A model generated the notes under the pieces. That model ran no database searches. It was not told the DNA's origin and saw only the letters and a program-made list of their open reading frames with translations. From positions 1 through 62,582 of the forward strand of contig JAABRA010000358.1 in the NCBI GenBank assembly GCA_011391155.1: 62,582 nt of DNA. Reading direction: 5' to 3'. The translations under genes were made by a program, and so were the position numbers. This document shows, in pieces, positions 43,488 through 52,426 of this stretch. The stretch's first letter is position 1. Each line of letters opens with the position of its first letter. Source of the stretch: Burkholderiales bacterium (lineage in GTDB: Bacteria; Pseudomonadota; Gammaproteobacteria; Burkholderiales; Burkholderiaceae_C).

Positions 43488-43994
43488 TCAGGCCAGCGGC
43501 GGAATTCGCAGCTTCTGGCCGGGATAGATCTTGTCGGGATGGCTCAGCATGGGTTTGTTGGCCTCGAAAATTACCGGGTATTTGTTGGCGTTGCCGTAGT
43601 AGGTCTTGGCAATGGCCGAAAGCGTGTCGCCACGCACCACGTCGTGGTAACGGGCCTCGTCGGCGGGCTCGGCCACGGACATCAGGTTTTCCACATCCGT
43701 CACGCCGCTGACGTTGCCGCAGCAGAGCGTGACCTTTTCGCTGGCGGCCTGGGTTGGCGCCTCGCCCTGCACCGTGACTTTGCCGCTGGCGCCGTCAAAG
43801 GAGACATACAGGCCCGTGACACCCAGATTCTGGGTTTCGATGTAGTCGCGGATGGCATGGGCCGCGGTGGTGTTGAGCGCATCCAGCGAGGGTTGTGCCG
43901 CTGCGTCGCCGGCCGCTGCCGCAGCGGCGGTTTCGACGGCTTTGTGCCCAAAGAGCTTTTCGCCGGCGTCCTTGATAAAACTGAATAGTCCCAT
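43488..43994 (-). CDS. BON-LysM protein, Kbp/YgaU-like
   Basis: The 168-residue protein begins MGLFSFIKDAGEKLFGHKAV, has a BON domain (about 45-110, AIRDYIETQNLGVTGLYV) and a LysM domain (about 117-166, YHDVVRGDTLSAIAKTYYG). This is the layout of E. coli Kbp (YgaU), a potassium-binding stress protein. No signal peptide is seen, as in Kbp. The start at 43994 was chosen because it matches the family N-terminus. It converges with the persulfide dioxygenase gene; a 16-bp GC palindrome at 43464-43479 lies between them. Confidence 0.85.
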   Translation of the reverse strand: MGLFSFIKDAGEKLFGHKAVETAAAAAAGDAAAQPSLDALNTTAAHAIRDYIETQNLGVTGLYVSFDGASGKVTVQGEAPTQAASEKVTLCCGNVSGVTDVENLMSVAEPADEARYHDVVRGDTLSAIAKTYYGNANKYPVIFEANKPMLSHPDKIYPGQKLRIPPLA

Positions 43995-44106
43995 GGTGTG
44001 GCTTCCTGAAAGGGTGATGAGGCGCCCACTGTAACCGGTCCGCGTGTCGCTCCGTGCTGGTAAACCTTCAGCCGAAGGGCTCCTGAAACCCGCAATAATG
44101 CGGCGC

Positions 44107-44874
44107 ATGACATTCTTGGCAATTGACGTGGGCAATACGCGACTGAAGTGGGCCCTCTATGCAGCGTCGGCACCCGGCGCGGCGCTGCTGGCCCAGGGCG
44201 TGGAGTTCCTGGAGAACATCGAAAAGCTGGGGGAAGGCGACTGGGCCGGACTGCCCGCGCCCGACCGCATGCTGGGCTGCATCGTCGCCGGCGAAGCCGT
44301 CAAGCGCCGGGTGCAGGAACAGATGGAGCTGTGGGATGTGTCCGCGAACTGGGTGGTTGCCAGTGCTGCCGAGGCCGGCGTGGTCAACGGCTACGACTTC
44401 CCGACCCGGCTGGGCCCGGACCGCTGGGTGGCGATGATCGGCGCGCGCCACCGCATGTTGGCAGCCGGGCCGTCCCGGCCGATGGTCGTGGTGATGGTGG
44501 GCACGGCCGTCACGGTGGAAGCCATTGACGCGCAGGGCCGGTTCCTCGGGGGCCTGATCTTGCCGGGTCACGGCATCATGCTGCGCGCCCTGGAGTCGGG
44601 CACGGCAGGCCTGCATGTGCCCACCGGCGACGTCCGCGCGTTTCCGACCAATACCAGCGACGCACTGACCAGTGGCGGCACCTATGCCATCGCGGGCGCG
44701 GTGGAGTGCATGGTGCGCAACGTGCGCCAGCATTGCGGCGCGGAGCCGATGTGCTTCATGACCGGCGGCGCGGGCTGGAAGATGGCGCCGTCCTTGTCGG
44801 TGCATTTTGAACTGGTGGAGAGCCTGATTTTTGACGGCTTGCTGGTGATTGCACAGCAACGTTACGGTCAGTGA
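44107..44874 (+). CDS. coaX: Type III pantothenate kinase
   Basis: The 255-residue protein is an ASKHA-fold kinase with [16 protein letters not shown] at the N-terminus, [12 protein letters not shown] and [11 protein letters not shown], then [15 protein letters not shown] and [13 protein letters not shown]. It catalyses the first step of coenzyme A synthesis from pantothenate and needs a monovalent cation. The start at 44107 puts the phosphate loop at the normal distance. It diverges from the Kbp-like gene across about 110 bp. Confidence 0.9.
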   Translation: MTFLAIDVGNTRLKWALYAASAPGAALLAQGVEFLENIEKLGEGDWAGLPAPDRMLGCIVAGEAVKRRVQEQMELWDVSANWVVASAAEAGVVNGYDFPTRLGPDRWVAMIGARHRMLAAGPSRPMVVVMVGTAVTVEAIDAQGRFLGGLILPGHGIMLRALESGTAGLHVPTGDVRAFPTNTSDALTSGGTYAIAGAVECMVRNVRQHCGAEPMCFMTGGAGWKMAPSLSVHFELVESLIFDGLLVIAQQRYGQ

Positions 44875-44918
44875 CGCCGGCCGGGCCACGGCTGGGCCCA
44901 TAATTTCATCCTGATTTT

Positions 44919-44961
44919 ATAGCAAACTATGACCGCCCCACGATGGGATAGTGCCAAAAAA
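44919..44961 (-). repeat. Dispersed intergenic element, copy C
   Basis: On the minus strand this copy reads TTTTTTGGCACTATCCCATC, then GTGGGGCGGTC and TTTGCTAT. It is the closest to copy A in the TCCCATCGT block and to copy B in the GGCACTATCCC block. It lies downstream of coaX in the gap before the convergent TPR-type gene, in which I see no other feature. Confidence 0.65.
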
Positions 44962-45128
44962 GTATCAAAAACAGCGCCGGGCCGCCCCAAGCAAGGCCAC
45001 CCCCGAGGGGCTGAGGCCCGCGGCTCCAAGCCTGCCTGCGCAGGATTGGACGGGCCGAAGAGCCATCGCCTCTGGCGAGGGCACGACCAGCGCAGCACAC
45101 GCAGTGGCAAGCGTGGGGGCTTACTCAC

Positions 45129-45902
45129 TCAGTCTGCCAACTCCGCCCGGGCCAGGTCGCGGTCCAGCCTTTCCTTGGCATCCAGGGGATCCAGGGCACT
45201 GGCCTGTTGATACAGCCGGGTGATCTCGGGGCTGTCCGGGTCGGTGCCGAGCATCACCAGGCCACCCGCGTATTCCAGTTGGGCCATGGCGGAGTCGGGA
45301 TTGAGCGCCAGGCCTTCCCGGTACATCTGAAGCCCGATGTCCTTGCGGGCGCCATGGGTCATGCGCCCGATCAGGGCGCCCACCTTGTCAATAACCTCGG
45401 CGTGGTAGGCGCCGAGCGCGATGTGGGCATCCGCATGGCGGGGCTGCAGCTTGAGGGTCTTTTCCAGCGCGTCCTTGATGCGCTTGCCCAGTCCTTGCGC
45501 GAGCGCCTTCGCAACGCTGATGCCGCGGCTGTAGCGCCCCAGCGCATAGGCCTGCCAGTACCACGCGTTCGGATTGGCCGGAACTTCCGCGGCCTGGGCG
45601 CGGGCGCGCTCCGCGGCCTCGAGAAACAGGGCGAGCCGGTTCCGTTCGCTCTTTTCGAGGTAATTGGCGTAGACACAGGTCGCCTTGTTGGCCACCGTGA
45701 TGCCGTCGACGCCGGCGCTCAATCCGGTCTCAGTGGCGCGCTCAAACTCACCGCTGTGGAACAGCGCCCAGGCCCTCAGAATCCGGGCATCCCCGGGCAG
45801 CGGTTCGGCGTCTCCGGCGTGCAGGCGTCCCCAGTGCCGTGCGACCGAAGCGGTGTCGAAGGGATACGCGCCGGCATGGGGAAAGGACGACCACTGGGGC
45901 AT
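45129..45902 (-). CDS. TPR-like hypothetical protein
   Basis: The 257-residue protein is mostly helical with TPR-like units: ILRAWALFHSGEFERATETG, AWYWQAYALGRYSRGISVAKALAQG-type segments, LKLQPRHADAHIALGAYHAE and YREGLALNPDSAMAQLEYAG. No signal peptide or catalytic motif is visible. It probably mediates protein contacts. It lies 19 bp downstream of the TetR gene on the same strand, so cotranscription is likely, but no common function is evident. Confidence 0.7.
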   Translation of the reverse strand: MPQWSSFPHAGAYPFDTASVARHWGRLHAGDAEPLPGDARILRAWALFHSGEFERATETGLSAGVDGITVANKATCVYANYLEKSERNRLALFLEAAERARAQAAEVPANPNAWYWQAYALGRYSRGISVAKALAQGLGKRIKDALEKTLKLQPRHADAHIALGAYHAEVIDKVGALIGRMTHGARKDIGLQMYREGLALNPDSAMAQLEYAGGLVMLGTDPDSPEITRLYQQASALDPLDAKERLDRDLARAELAD

Positions 45903-45921
45903 GGCGGTGTTTGACCCGCGG

Positions 45922-46584
45922 TCAGGTTTCGTTCGGGTTGTAGGCGCGCACCAGCGTCATCAGATGCTGGCGCTGGCTGGGCTCCAGATACGGCATGAGC
46001 AGGTTGAGCACATGGTGCGCGCCCCGCATCAGCGCGGTCTGGGCATATTCGGGTTCCAGGGCATGGCGGGGGTCGCGCACATATTCGTAGCTCAGCCAGT
46101 AGGTCAGCACGACGACCATGCTGGTCGCCGTGGCCTCCACTTCGCGGGAGTCGATATCCAGGGCCCCCGAGCGGCTCATGCTGTCGAGCAGTGATTTGAC
46201 CGCGCGCGTCTTGTTCTTGAGCACCCACTGGAAATGGGTTTCCAGCCGGCGGTTCTTGCTGAGCAGGTCGTTGAGGTCGCGGTACAGAAACCGGTACTGC
46301 CAGATCAACTCGAACAGCGTGTGCATGAAGAACCAGGCGTCCTCGACGTCACGCACACTGTCGCTGGCGTTGAGCAACTCGTTGAGCGAGCGTTCGTAGC
46401 GGTCGAACAGGCTGTTGATCAGCTCATCCTTGGCCGGGTAGTGGTAGTAGAGGTTGCCCGGGCTGATGTTGAGCTCGGCCGAGATCAGGGTGGTGGAGAC
46501 ATTGGGTTCACCGAAGCGGTTGAACAGTTCCAGTGTCACCTCCAGAATGCGTTCAGCGGTGCGGCGCGGCGCTTTTTTCGCCAT
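45922..46584 (-). CDS. TetR family transcriptional regulator
   Basis: The 220-residue regulator has an N-terminal helix-turn-helix (RRTAERILEVTLELFNRFGE, then STTLISAELNISPGNLYYHY) and a helical ligand domain. The FNRFGEPNVSTT and NISPGNLYYHYPAKDELI segments are usual for TetR proteins of Burkholderiales that control lipid or polymer genes. AGGAGG precedes the ATG at 46584. Possible targets are the TPR gene behind it and the patatin gene ahead of it, but no operator is visible. Confidence 0.85.
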   Translation of the reverse strand: MAKKAPRRTAERILEVTLELFNRFGEPNVSTTLISAELNISPGNLYYHYPAKDELINSLFDRYERSLNELLNASDSVRDVEDAWFFMHTLFELIWQYRFLYRDLNDLLSKNRRLETHFQWVLKNKTRAVKSLLDSMSRSGALDIDSREVEATATSMVVVLTYWLSYEYVRDPRHALEPEYAQTALMRGAHHVLNLLMPYLEPSQRQHLMTLVRAYNPNET

Positions 46585-46708
46585 GAATGTCGTCCTCCTG
46601 TGAAGCCTTGACTCTAACCCACTCAACAGCCCGTCAGGGGGACGGCGGGCTAGCGAAGGCCGGTTCAGGGCCCGGCCGGCAGCGCATCAACGCGTGAACG
46701 CTCCCGGC

Positions 46709-48010
46709 TTAAACCGTGCCGTGGCGCCGCGCCCTGGGCATGACCATGTCGCCCAGGTCGTCCATGACTTCCTGCAACGAGGCAATCGCCTGCCCGATAC
46801 GGCTGCTGGGCCTGGCCGGCACCACCAGCTGGCGCCGCGTGTCGCCGAGCACGTCCATGTTCAGGGTGATCCCGTGGCGGGCAAACCGGGCCGAGAACCC
46901 GGCACGGCGGGAGCGAAGCATGTGACGGGTCTGCTGGTAGGCATGCTCGGCGAGATGGCGCCGCTGTCCATAGCTGAAGGTATTGGCCAGGTAGAGTTCC
47001 GGGTCCCGGTGATCGGGCTCGAAAAGCACGATGTCGGTGTCGGGATACGCGTGCTCGTAGCCCTTGATGCCGAGCGCCATGCGCGAATGGATGATCGAGC
47101 GGAAGGTCTGGCTCAGCACCGAGGGCAGGCCGCCATCCACGATGCGCGGAATGCGCCGCTTCTCGGGCGGCAGTCCGCGCTGCATGACCTGGGTGATCTC
47201 GGGCAACGTGGCGTCATAGGGCACCAGCGGATTCATGCAGATCATCAAATCCATGCCTTCATCCAGCGCCACCGAGGCATGCATGGTCTTCTTCAGCGCG
47301 CCATCGACGTAATAATGCGCGTCGATCTCGACCGGCGGAAACAGGCCCGGAAGCGCTGAACTGGCCTGGACCGCCCTGGAGATCGGCACGTGGTCCCAGC
47401 CCGGACGGCCGAAGGGCGCGGCCTCGCCGCTGTCGAGGTTGGTCGCGACCAGCGTCAGCCGGGTCTTGAGCTTGCGGAAATCATTGGTGCGCCCCTCGCG
47501 CGCGAAGAGGCTCGCGAGCCGGCGATCCACCTCGTCATTGGCAAACAGGCCGGTGGGAAGGGCTGGGCCCAGGCGTTCAAGTGCACTGATCAGCGACCGG
47601 CGTTCCACCAGCAGCCGCCACAGGGCCGAACCCGCCAGGCCCGGCAGCATGATGGCGCGACGGACGTACTCGCCCCAGGCCGGCATCGTCAACCAGGACG
47701 GGTCAAACACTTCCGCGCTTTCATCGCTGTTTTCGATGAAGCCGGCACAGAGTTCACGCGGCGTCATGCCGTTGGCCAGCGCCGCGGCAATGAAGCCCCC
47801 GGCCGAGACGCCTACGTAGTGGTCAAGCTGCGTCAGTTCGAGCCCGTCGAGCGATTCTTCCAGGGCACACAGGGCGCCGATCTCATAGATCGCGCCCAGC
47901 GGCCCGCCGCCCGCCAGGGCCAGGGCGATTCGCGGTCGGGCAGACACGGCCCGGGTGCGGCTGCCAGGCTGGGGGACAAGACGAAGGGGCTTGGGTGTTT
48001 TGAGGCTCAT
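46709..48010 (-). CDS. Patatin-like phospholipase
   Basis: The 433-residue protein has a patatin domain: oxyanion loop LALAGGGPLGAIYEIG (about 29-44), nucleophile motif VGVSAGGF (about 66-73) and the catalytic aspartate in YYVDGALKKT. No signal peptide or membrane segment is seen. It differs from the DUF3336 patatin at 26 kb. The proximity of a phasin gene upstream on the same strand suggests a role in lipid or polymer granule metabolism, but a terminator separates them. Confidence 0.83.
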   Translation of the reverse strand: MSLKTPKPLRLVPQPGSRTRAVSARPRIALALAGGGPLGAIYEIGALCALEESLDGLELTQLDHYVGVSAGGFIAAALANGMTPRELCAGFIENSDESAEVFDPSWLTMPAWGEYVRRAIMLPGLAGSALWRLLVERRSLISALERLGPALPTGLFANDEVDRRLASLFAREGRTNDFRKLKTRLTLVATNLDSGEAAPFGRPGWDHVPISRAVQASSALPGLFPPVEIDAHYYVDGALKKTMHASVALDEGMDLMICMNPLVPYDATLPEITQVMQRGLPPEKRRIPRIVDGGLPSVLSQTFRSIIHSRMALGIKGYEHAYPDTDIVLFEPDHRDPELYLANTFSYGQRRHLAEHAYQQTRHMLRSRRAGFSARFARHGITLNMDVLGDTRRQLVVPARPSSRIGQAIASLQEVMDDLGDMVMPRARRHGTV

Positions 48011-48064
48011 GGTCGGTCAGTGTAGGGGCTCAGGGGCAGCGCGGGTGCTGCATTGCAGCATGCC

Positions 48065-48098
48065 AAAAAAAGGAAAGGGGCGAACCCGTCGCCCCTTT
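48065..48098 (-). terminator. Rho-independent terminator of the phasin gene
   Basis: Two 10-base arms (48074-48083 and 48089-48098) pair around a 5-base loop. Read leftward the stem is followed by CC and seven T residues. It lies 40 bases past the phasin stop codon and before the patatin start at 48010, so it should isolate the two genes. Confidence 0.8.
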
Positions 48099-48137
48099 TT
48101 CCATCATTCCACCCGAAGTGCATTCGGGGCCATTCCT

Positions 48138-48701
48138 TCAGGCTTCAGCGGTTTCCGGCGTGCTCGGGGCGGCGGCTTTGCGCGCAACGGCTCTTTTGGG
48201 CGCGGCTTTCGCGGGTGTGCTGGCGGGCTTGCGCGCAGCTTTGGGGGCCGCTTTGGGCGTGGCCGCTGCTTTGGCCGGGGTTGCGGCCTTCGCAGAAAGC
48301 TTTTGCACGCTCTTGTTGAGTTCGTCGATGCGGGCGATCAGCGCATCCACATCCTTGGAGGAGGGCACGCCGAGCTTGTTCAGCGCCTTGGCGACGCGCT
48401 CTTCAAAAATGTTTTCCAGCTTGTCCCACTGACCGGTCGCCTTGGTCGTGATGCCGGTGGCCATGTTGGCCATCTTGCTGGTGGCCTCGGTGATCTTTTC
48501 CTCAGCCGCGGCCTGCGTCTTGCGCTGGATGGACAGGCCTTCCTTGACCAGGGTTTCAAAAACCTTGCCGCCTTCGTTCTGGGCCTTGGTAAAGGCGCCC
48601 AGGCCCGCCAGCCAGATTTGCTGGGCAGAGTCCTTGACCGTGCCCGTCAGTTGCACAGGGGATTTTTTGGCAGTGCTTGCCTTTTGCAGTTTCTTGACCA
48701 T
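48138..48701 (-). CDS. Phasin / PHA granule-associated protein
   Basis: The 187-residue protein has an amphipathic phasin domain (about 18-130; QQIWLAGLGAFTKAQNEGGK, FETLVKEGLSIQRKTQAAAE) and a C-terminal Ala/Lys/Pro-rich tail of about 55 residues like the histone-H1-like tail of PhaF. PhaF-type proteins coat polyhydroxyalkanoate granules and attach them to the nucleoid for even segregation. The ATG at 48701 was chosen because CTGGAGG precedes it; two further upstream ATGs lack this. Confidence 0.85.
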   Translation of the reverse strand: MVKKLQKASTAKKSPVQLTGTVKDSAQQIWLAGLGAFTKAQNEGGKVFETLVKEGLSIQRKTQAAAEEKITEATSKMANMATGITTKATGQWDKLENIFEERVAKALNKLGVPSSKDVDALIARIDELNKSVQKLSAKAATPAKAAATPKAAPKAARKPASTPAKAAPKRAVARKAAAPSTPETAEA

Positions 48702-48941
48702 CGTGGCCTCCAGAGGTGAATAAATTTGAATAGCCATCAAGCACAAACGCCCGCCAGCTCGCAAGACAAAATGTACCGCTGCAACGCCGTTCGGTTTAGG
48801 GTTCGGGTCCTAAAAGTGACCGCTGCCGCTTTCTGGCGTGCTGCGGTTTTGGCGCGGGCCTGCGTCCACCCATTGCCCGGGGTGATAATTCCCGGGCCGG
48901 CTGCGGGCTGGCGTTCCTGACACTTCGTGAGAGATTTCCGA

Positions 48942-50000
48942 ATGATTCTGGTCACTGGAGGCGCTGGTTTTATCGGCGCCAATTTCGTCCTTGACTGGCT
49001 GGCCACGTGCGGCGAGCCCGTCGTCAATCTCGACAAGCTGACCTACGCCGGCAATCTCGAAAATCTTGCGAGCCTGGCGCGGGACGCGGGGCATGTCTTC
49101 GTGCGGGGCGATATCGGGGACGGCGCGGCGGTGGCGCGTCTGCTGGCGACGCACCAGCCTCGCGCCGTTGTCAACTTTGCCGCCGAGAGCCATGTGGACC
49201 GCTCCATTCATGGCCCCGGGGACTTCATCCAGACCAACATCGTCGGCACCTTCCACCTGCTGGAGGCCGTGCGCGCCTACTGGGGCGGTCTTGCGGCGCC
49301 GGAGCAGGCGGCCTTCCGTTTCCTGCACGTCTCCACGGACGAAGTCTATGGCTCGCTCGGTCCCGGCGACGCCGCCTTCACTGAAACCCACCGCTACCAG
49401 CCCAACAGCCCGTACAGCGCCAGCAAGGCGGCCAGCGACCATCTGGTGCGCGCCTATCACCACACCTATGGCCTGCCGGTCCTCACTACCAACTGCTCCA
49501 ACAACTACGGGCCGTATCACTTCCCCGAGAAGCTCATCCCGCTGATGATCGTCAATGCGCTGGCGGGCAAGCCCCTGCCGGTCTACGGCGACGGCATGCA
49601 GGTGCGCGACTGGCTGTACGTGAAGGATCACTGCAGCGCGATTCGCCGGGTGCTGGAGGCCGGGCGGCTGGGGGAGGTGTACAACGTGGGCGGCTGGAAC
49701 GAGATGCCGAACATCGACATCGTGAACGCGGTGTGCCGCCTGCTGGATGAGCTGCGCCCGCGTGCCGACGGCCAGAGCTACCGCACGCAGATCAGCTACG
49801 TGGCCGACCGTCCCGGCCACGACCGGCGCTACGCCATCGACGCGCGCAAGCTTGAACAAGAGCTCGGCTGGAAGCCCGCTGAAACCTTCGAATCCGGCAT
49901 CCGCAAGACGGTGCTCTGGTATCTGGAGCACCCGCAATGGGTAGCCCATGTGCAGACCGGCGCCTACCGGGACTGGGTGAAAACCCACTACGCCGCATGA
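48942..50000 (+). CDS. rmlB: dTDP-glucose 4,6-dehydratase
   Basis: The 352-residue extended SDR enzyme has the NAD loop GGAGFIG at residues 6-12, [12 protein letters not shown], the catalytic STDEVYG block and YSASKAASD, then [15 protein letters not shown]. It converts dTDP-glucose to dTDP-4-keto-6-deoxyglucose, step two of dTDP-L-rhamnose synthesis. The start at 48942 fits the family; an in-frame start 15 bases upstream is also possible. Its stop overlaps the rmlD start (ATGA), showing an operon. Confidence 0.94.
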   Translation: MILVTGGAGFIGANFVLDWLATCGEPVVNLDKLTYAGNLENLASLARDAGHVFVRGDIGDGAAVARLLATHQPRAVVNFAAESHVDRSIHGPGDFIQTNIVGTFHLLEAVRAYWGGLAAPEQAAFRFLHVSTDEVYGSLGPGDAAFTETHRYQPNSPYSASKAASDHLVRAYHHTYGLPVLTTNCSNNYGPYHFPEKLIPLMIVNALAGKPLPVYGDGMQVRDWLYVKDHCSAIRRVLEAGRLGEVYNVGGWNEMPNIDIVNAVCRLLDELRPRADGQSYRTQISYVADRPGHDRRYAIDARKLEQELGWKPAETFESGIRKTVLWYLEHPQWVAHVQTGAYRDWVKTHYAA

Positions 50001-50887
50001 AGATCCTGCTGTTTGGCAAGGGCGGTCAGGTCGGCTGGGAGCTGCAACGCAGCCTGGCACCACTGGGCGAACTGGTCGCGCTCGACTTCGACAGCGTCGA
50101 CCTGTGCGGTGACTTCACACAGCCGCAGGGCCTGGCGCATACCATCCGGCGGGTGCGGCCCGACGTGATCGTGAATGCGGCCGCGCACACCGCCGTGGAC
50201 CAGGCCGAGAGCGAGCCCGAACGCGCCCGCACGATCAATGCGCTGGCGCCCGGTGTGCTGGCCGAAGAAGCCCGCAAGATCGGCGCCTGGCTGGTCCATT
50301 ACTCCACCGACTATGTGTTTGATGGCAGTGGCAGCCGCCCCTGGCGGGAAACCGACACGCCCTCGCCGCTGAATGTCTACGGAAAAACCAAGCTGGAGGG
50401 GGAACAATTGATCGCGGCCGGGTGCGACAAACACCTGATTTTCCGCACCAGTTGGGTCTATGCCGCGCGGGGCGGCAACTTTGCCAAAACCATGCTCCGC
50501 CTGGCGCAGGAGCGCGAAAGCCTGAGCGTGATCGACGACCAGTTCGGGGCCCCGACCGGCGCCGAACTGCTGGCCGATGTGACCGCGCATGCCCTGCGGC
50601 AGGTGTTGCAGCGTCCGCACGACGCTGGCCTCTACCATCTTGCCGCGGGCGGCGTCACCAGCTGGCATGGGTACGCAAAATGGGTCATTGCCAGCGCAGA
50701 ACGGTCAAAAGTAGCTATAAAAATAAAAGCAACGAATGTAAACCCCGTACCAACCCGTGATTTTCCGACGCCGGCCGTGCGTCCGCTCAATTCCCGGCTC
50801 GACACCAGCCGCCTGCAGGCCACCTTTGGCCTGACGCTCCCGCCGTGGCAGCAGGGGGTGGAGCGCATGCTCGCCGAAATTCTCTGA
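49997..50887 (+). CDS. rmlD: dTDP-4-dehydrorhamnose reductase
   Basis: The 296-residue SDR enzyme starts [20 protein letters not shown], has [16 protein letters not shown], the STDYVFDG block, YGKTKLEGE and FRTSWVYA. It reduces dTDP-4-keto-L-rhamnose to dTDP-L-rhamnose with NAD(P)H. Near residue 235-250 the codons become very AT-rich (50705-50742) and encode [13 protein letters not shown], unlike the rest of the gene. Here it is the second gene of an rmlBDAC set. Confidence 0.94.
   Translation: MKILLFGKGGQVGWELQRSLAPLGELVALDFDSVDLCGDFTQPQGLAHTIRRVRPDVIVNAAAHTAVDQAESEPERARTINALAPGVLAEEARKIGAWLVHYSTDYVFDGSGSRPWRETDTPSPLNVYGKTKLEGEQLIAAGCDKHLIFRTSWVYAARGGNFAKTMLRLAQERESLSVIDDQFGAPTGAELLADVTAHALRQVLQRPHDAGLYHLAAGGVTSWHGYAKWVIASAERSKVAIKIKATNVNPVPTRDFPTPAVRPLNSRLDTSRLQATFGLTLPPWQQGVERMLAEIL
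50705..50742 (+). repeat. AT-rich short element inside rmlD
   Basis: This stretch contains CAAAAGTAGCTATAAAAATA and is strikingly A-rich in a GC-rich gene. The pattern AGTAGCTATAAAAATAA resembles short dispersed motifs that I recall from Comamonadaceae genomes, and TAGCTAT also occurs in repeat copy B. The reading frame stays open through it, so it appears to have been accommodated in the protein. Assignment as a repeat is tentative. Confidence 0.35.
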
Positions 50888-50909
50888 ACCCGTTGAAACC
50901 GATACCGTC

Positions 50910-51797
50910 ATGACCCATCGCAAAGGCATCATCCTGGCCGGGGGCTCCGGCACCCGCCTGCACCCGGCCACGCTGGCAATCAGCAAGCAGTTGCTGCCGG
51001 TGTACGACAAGCCCATGATTTATTACCCGCTCAGCACCCTGATGCTGGCGGGCATGCGTGACGTGCTGGTCATCAGCACCCCGCAGGACACCCCCCGCTT
51101 CCAGCAGTTGCTGGGCGACGGCAGCCAGTGGGGCATGAACCTGCAGTACGCGGTGCAGCCCGCGCCGGACGGTCTGGCCCAGGCCTTCATCATCGGCGAG
51201 CGGTTTGTCGGCCATGCGCCGAGTGCGCTGGTGCTGGGCGACAACCTGTTCTACGGTCATGACTTTGTGCAATTGCTGGCCCGCGCCGACGCGCAGCCAT
51301 CCGGGGCCACCGTGTTCGCCTACCACGTGCAGGACCCCGAGCGCTATGGCGTGGTGGCGTTTGACGCCGCCGGCAAGGCCGTCAGCATTGAAGAGAAGCC
51401 CGCACAGCCCCGGAGCAACTACGCGGTCACGGGGCTGTACTTCTATGACAACCAGGTGGTCGACATTGCCAAAGCTGTCAAGCCCAGCGCGCGGGGCGAA
51501 CTGGAGATCACCGCGGTCAACCAGGCCTATCTGGAGCGGGGACAACTCAACGTGCAGATCATGCAGCGCGGCTACGCCTGGCTGGACACCGGAACGCATG
51601 AAAGCCTGCTCGACGCCAGCCAGTTCATTGCCACGCTGGAGAATCGCCAGGGTCTGAAAATCGCCTGTCCTGAAGAAATTGCCTGGCGCAACGGCTTCAT
51701 TGACGGGGCGCAGCTCGAAAAGCTGGCGCAGCCGCTGGCCCGCAATGCCTACGGCCAGTACCTGTTGCGCCTGCTGAAAGAAAGAGCCGGCCCATGA
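50910..51797 (+). CDS. rmlA: Glucose-1-phosphate thymidylyltransferase
   Basis: The 295-residue nucleotidyltransferase has the signature [20 protein letters not shown] at the N-terminus, [25 protein letters not shown] and the later [20 protein letters not shown]. It makes dTDP-glucose from dTTP and glucose-1-phosphate and is the first enzyme of the rhamnose route, usually feedback-inhibited by dTDP-rhamnose. It begins 22 bp after rmlD and its stop overlaps the rmlC start. Confidence 0.95.
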   Translation: MTHRKGIILAGGSGTRLHPATLAISKQLLPVYDKPMIYYPLSTLMLAGMRDVLVISTPQDTPRFQQLLGDGSQWGMNLQYAVQPAPDGLAQAFIIGERFVGHAPSALVLGDNLFYGHDFVQLLARADAQPSGATVFAYHVQDPERYGVVAFDAAGKAVSIEEKPAQPRSNYAVTGLYFYDNQVVDIAKAVKPSARGELEITAVNQAYLERGQLNVQIMQRGYAWLDTGTHESLLDASQFIATLENRQGLKIACPEEIAWRNGFIDGAQLEKLAQPLARNAYGQYLLRLLKERAGP

Positions 51798-52336
51798 AGG
51801 TCATCCCGACATCGATTGCCGATGTGCTGATCCTGGAGCCCAAGGTGTTCGGCGATCCACGCGGTTTCTTTTTTGAATCGTTCAACCAGCGCGCGTTTAA
51901 CCACGCCACCGGGCTTGACGTGGGCTTCGTCCAGGACAACCACAGCCGCAGCGGCAAAGGCGTCCTGCGCGGCCTGCACTATCAGGTCCGGCACCCCCAG
52001 GGCAAGCTGGTGCGGGTGGTGCGCGGCGCGGTGTTTGATGTGGCGGTGGACATCCGCAAGTCGTCGCCGACCTTCGGACAATGGGTGGGCGTGGAGCTGA
52101 CCGAGGAAAACCACCGGCAGATGTGGGTTCCGCCAGGGCTGGCCCATGGGTTCCTGGTGCTTAGTGAAACGGCGGATTTTCTGTACAAGACGACCGACTA
52201 CTACGCGCCGGAACACGAGCGCTGCATCGCCTGGAATGATCCGGCACTGGGCATCGAATGGCCAGACCTCGGTCAGCCTCCTGAACTTTCCGCCAAGGAC
52301 CAGGCCGCGCGACCACTGTCTCACACCGCGTCGTAA
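51794..52336 (+). CDS. rmlC: dTDP-4-dehydrorhamnose 3,5-epimerase
   Basis: The 180-residue cupin enzyme shows [35 protein letters not shown] with the catalytic His, [20 protein letters not shown] and [20 protein letters not shown]. It epimerises C3 and C5 of dTDP-4-keto-6-deoxyglucose. It completes the rmlBDAC operon and overlaps rmlA by 4 bases. Just downstream, a 17-bp inverted repeat separates it from the convergent glycosyltransferase gene. Confidence 0.95.
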   Translation: MKVIPTSIADVLILEPKVFGDPRGFFFESFNQRAFNHATGLDVGFVQDNHSRSGKGVLRGLHYQVRHPQGKLVRVVRGAVFDVAVDIRKSSPTFGQWVGVELTEENHRQMWVPPGLAHGFLVLSETADFLYKTTDYYAPEHERCIAWNDPALGIEWPDLGQPPELSAKDQAARPLSHTAS

Positions 52337-52376
52337 AGCGGCGCAACCAGGCGCGGCTTTAAGGCCGGTTCGGCGA

Positions 52377-52426
52377 AGCGCCTGCTCTCCGACGGGTTCA
52401 GGGTGTCCTGTCGGAGAGCAGGCGCT
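52377..52426. repeat. 17-bp perfect inverted repeat at the convergent operon junction
   Basis: AGCGCCTGCTCTCCGAC (52377-52393) and its exact complement GTCGGAGAGCAGGCGCT (52410-52426) flank a 16-base loop. The right arm encodes the last residues of the leftward glycosyltransferase, and its stop codon lies in the loop. It could act as a two-way transcription end or a stabilising mRNA hairpin for both converging operons; there is no T run for classical termination. Confidence 0.7.

Noticed and set aside
44929-45223. Short plus-strand frames after coaX
   Set aside because: They begin inside repeat copy C, are Arg/Ser/Ala/Pro-rich, overlap the end of the TPR gene and have no recognisable features.
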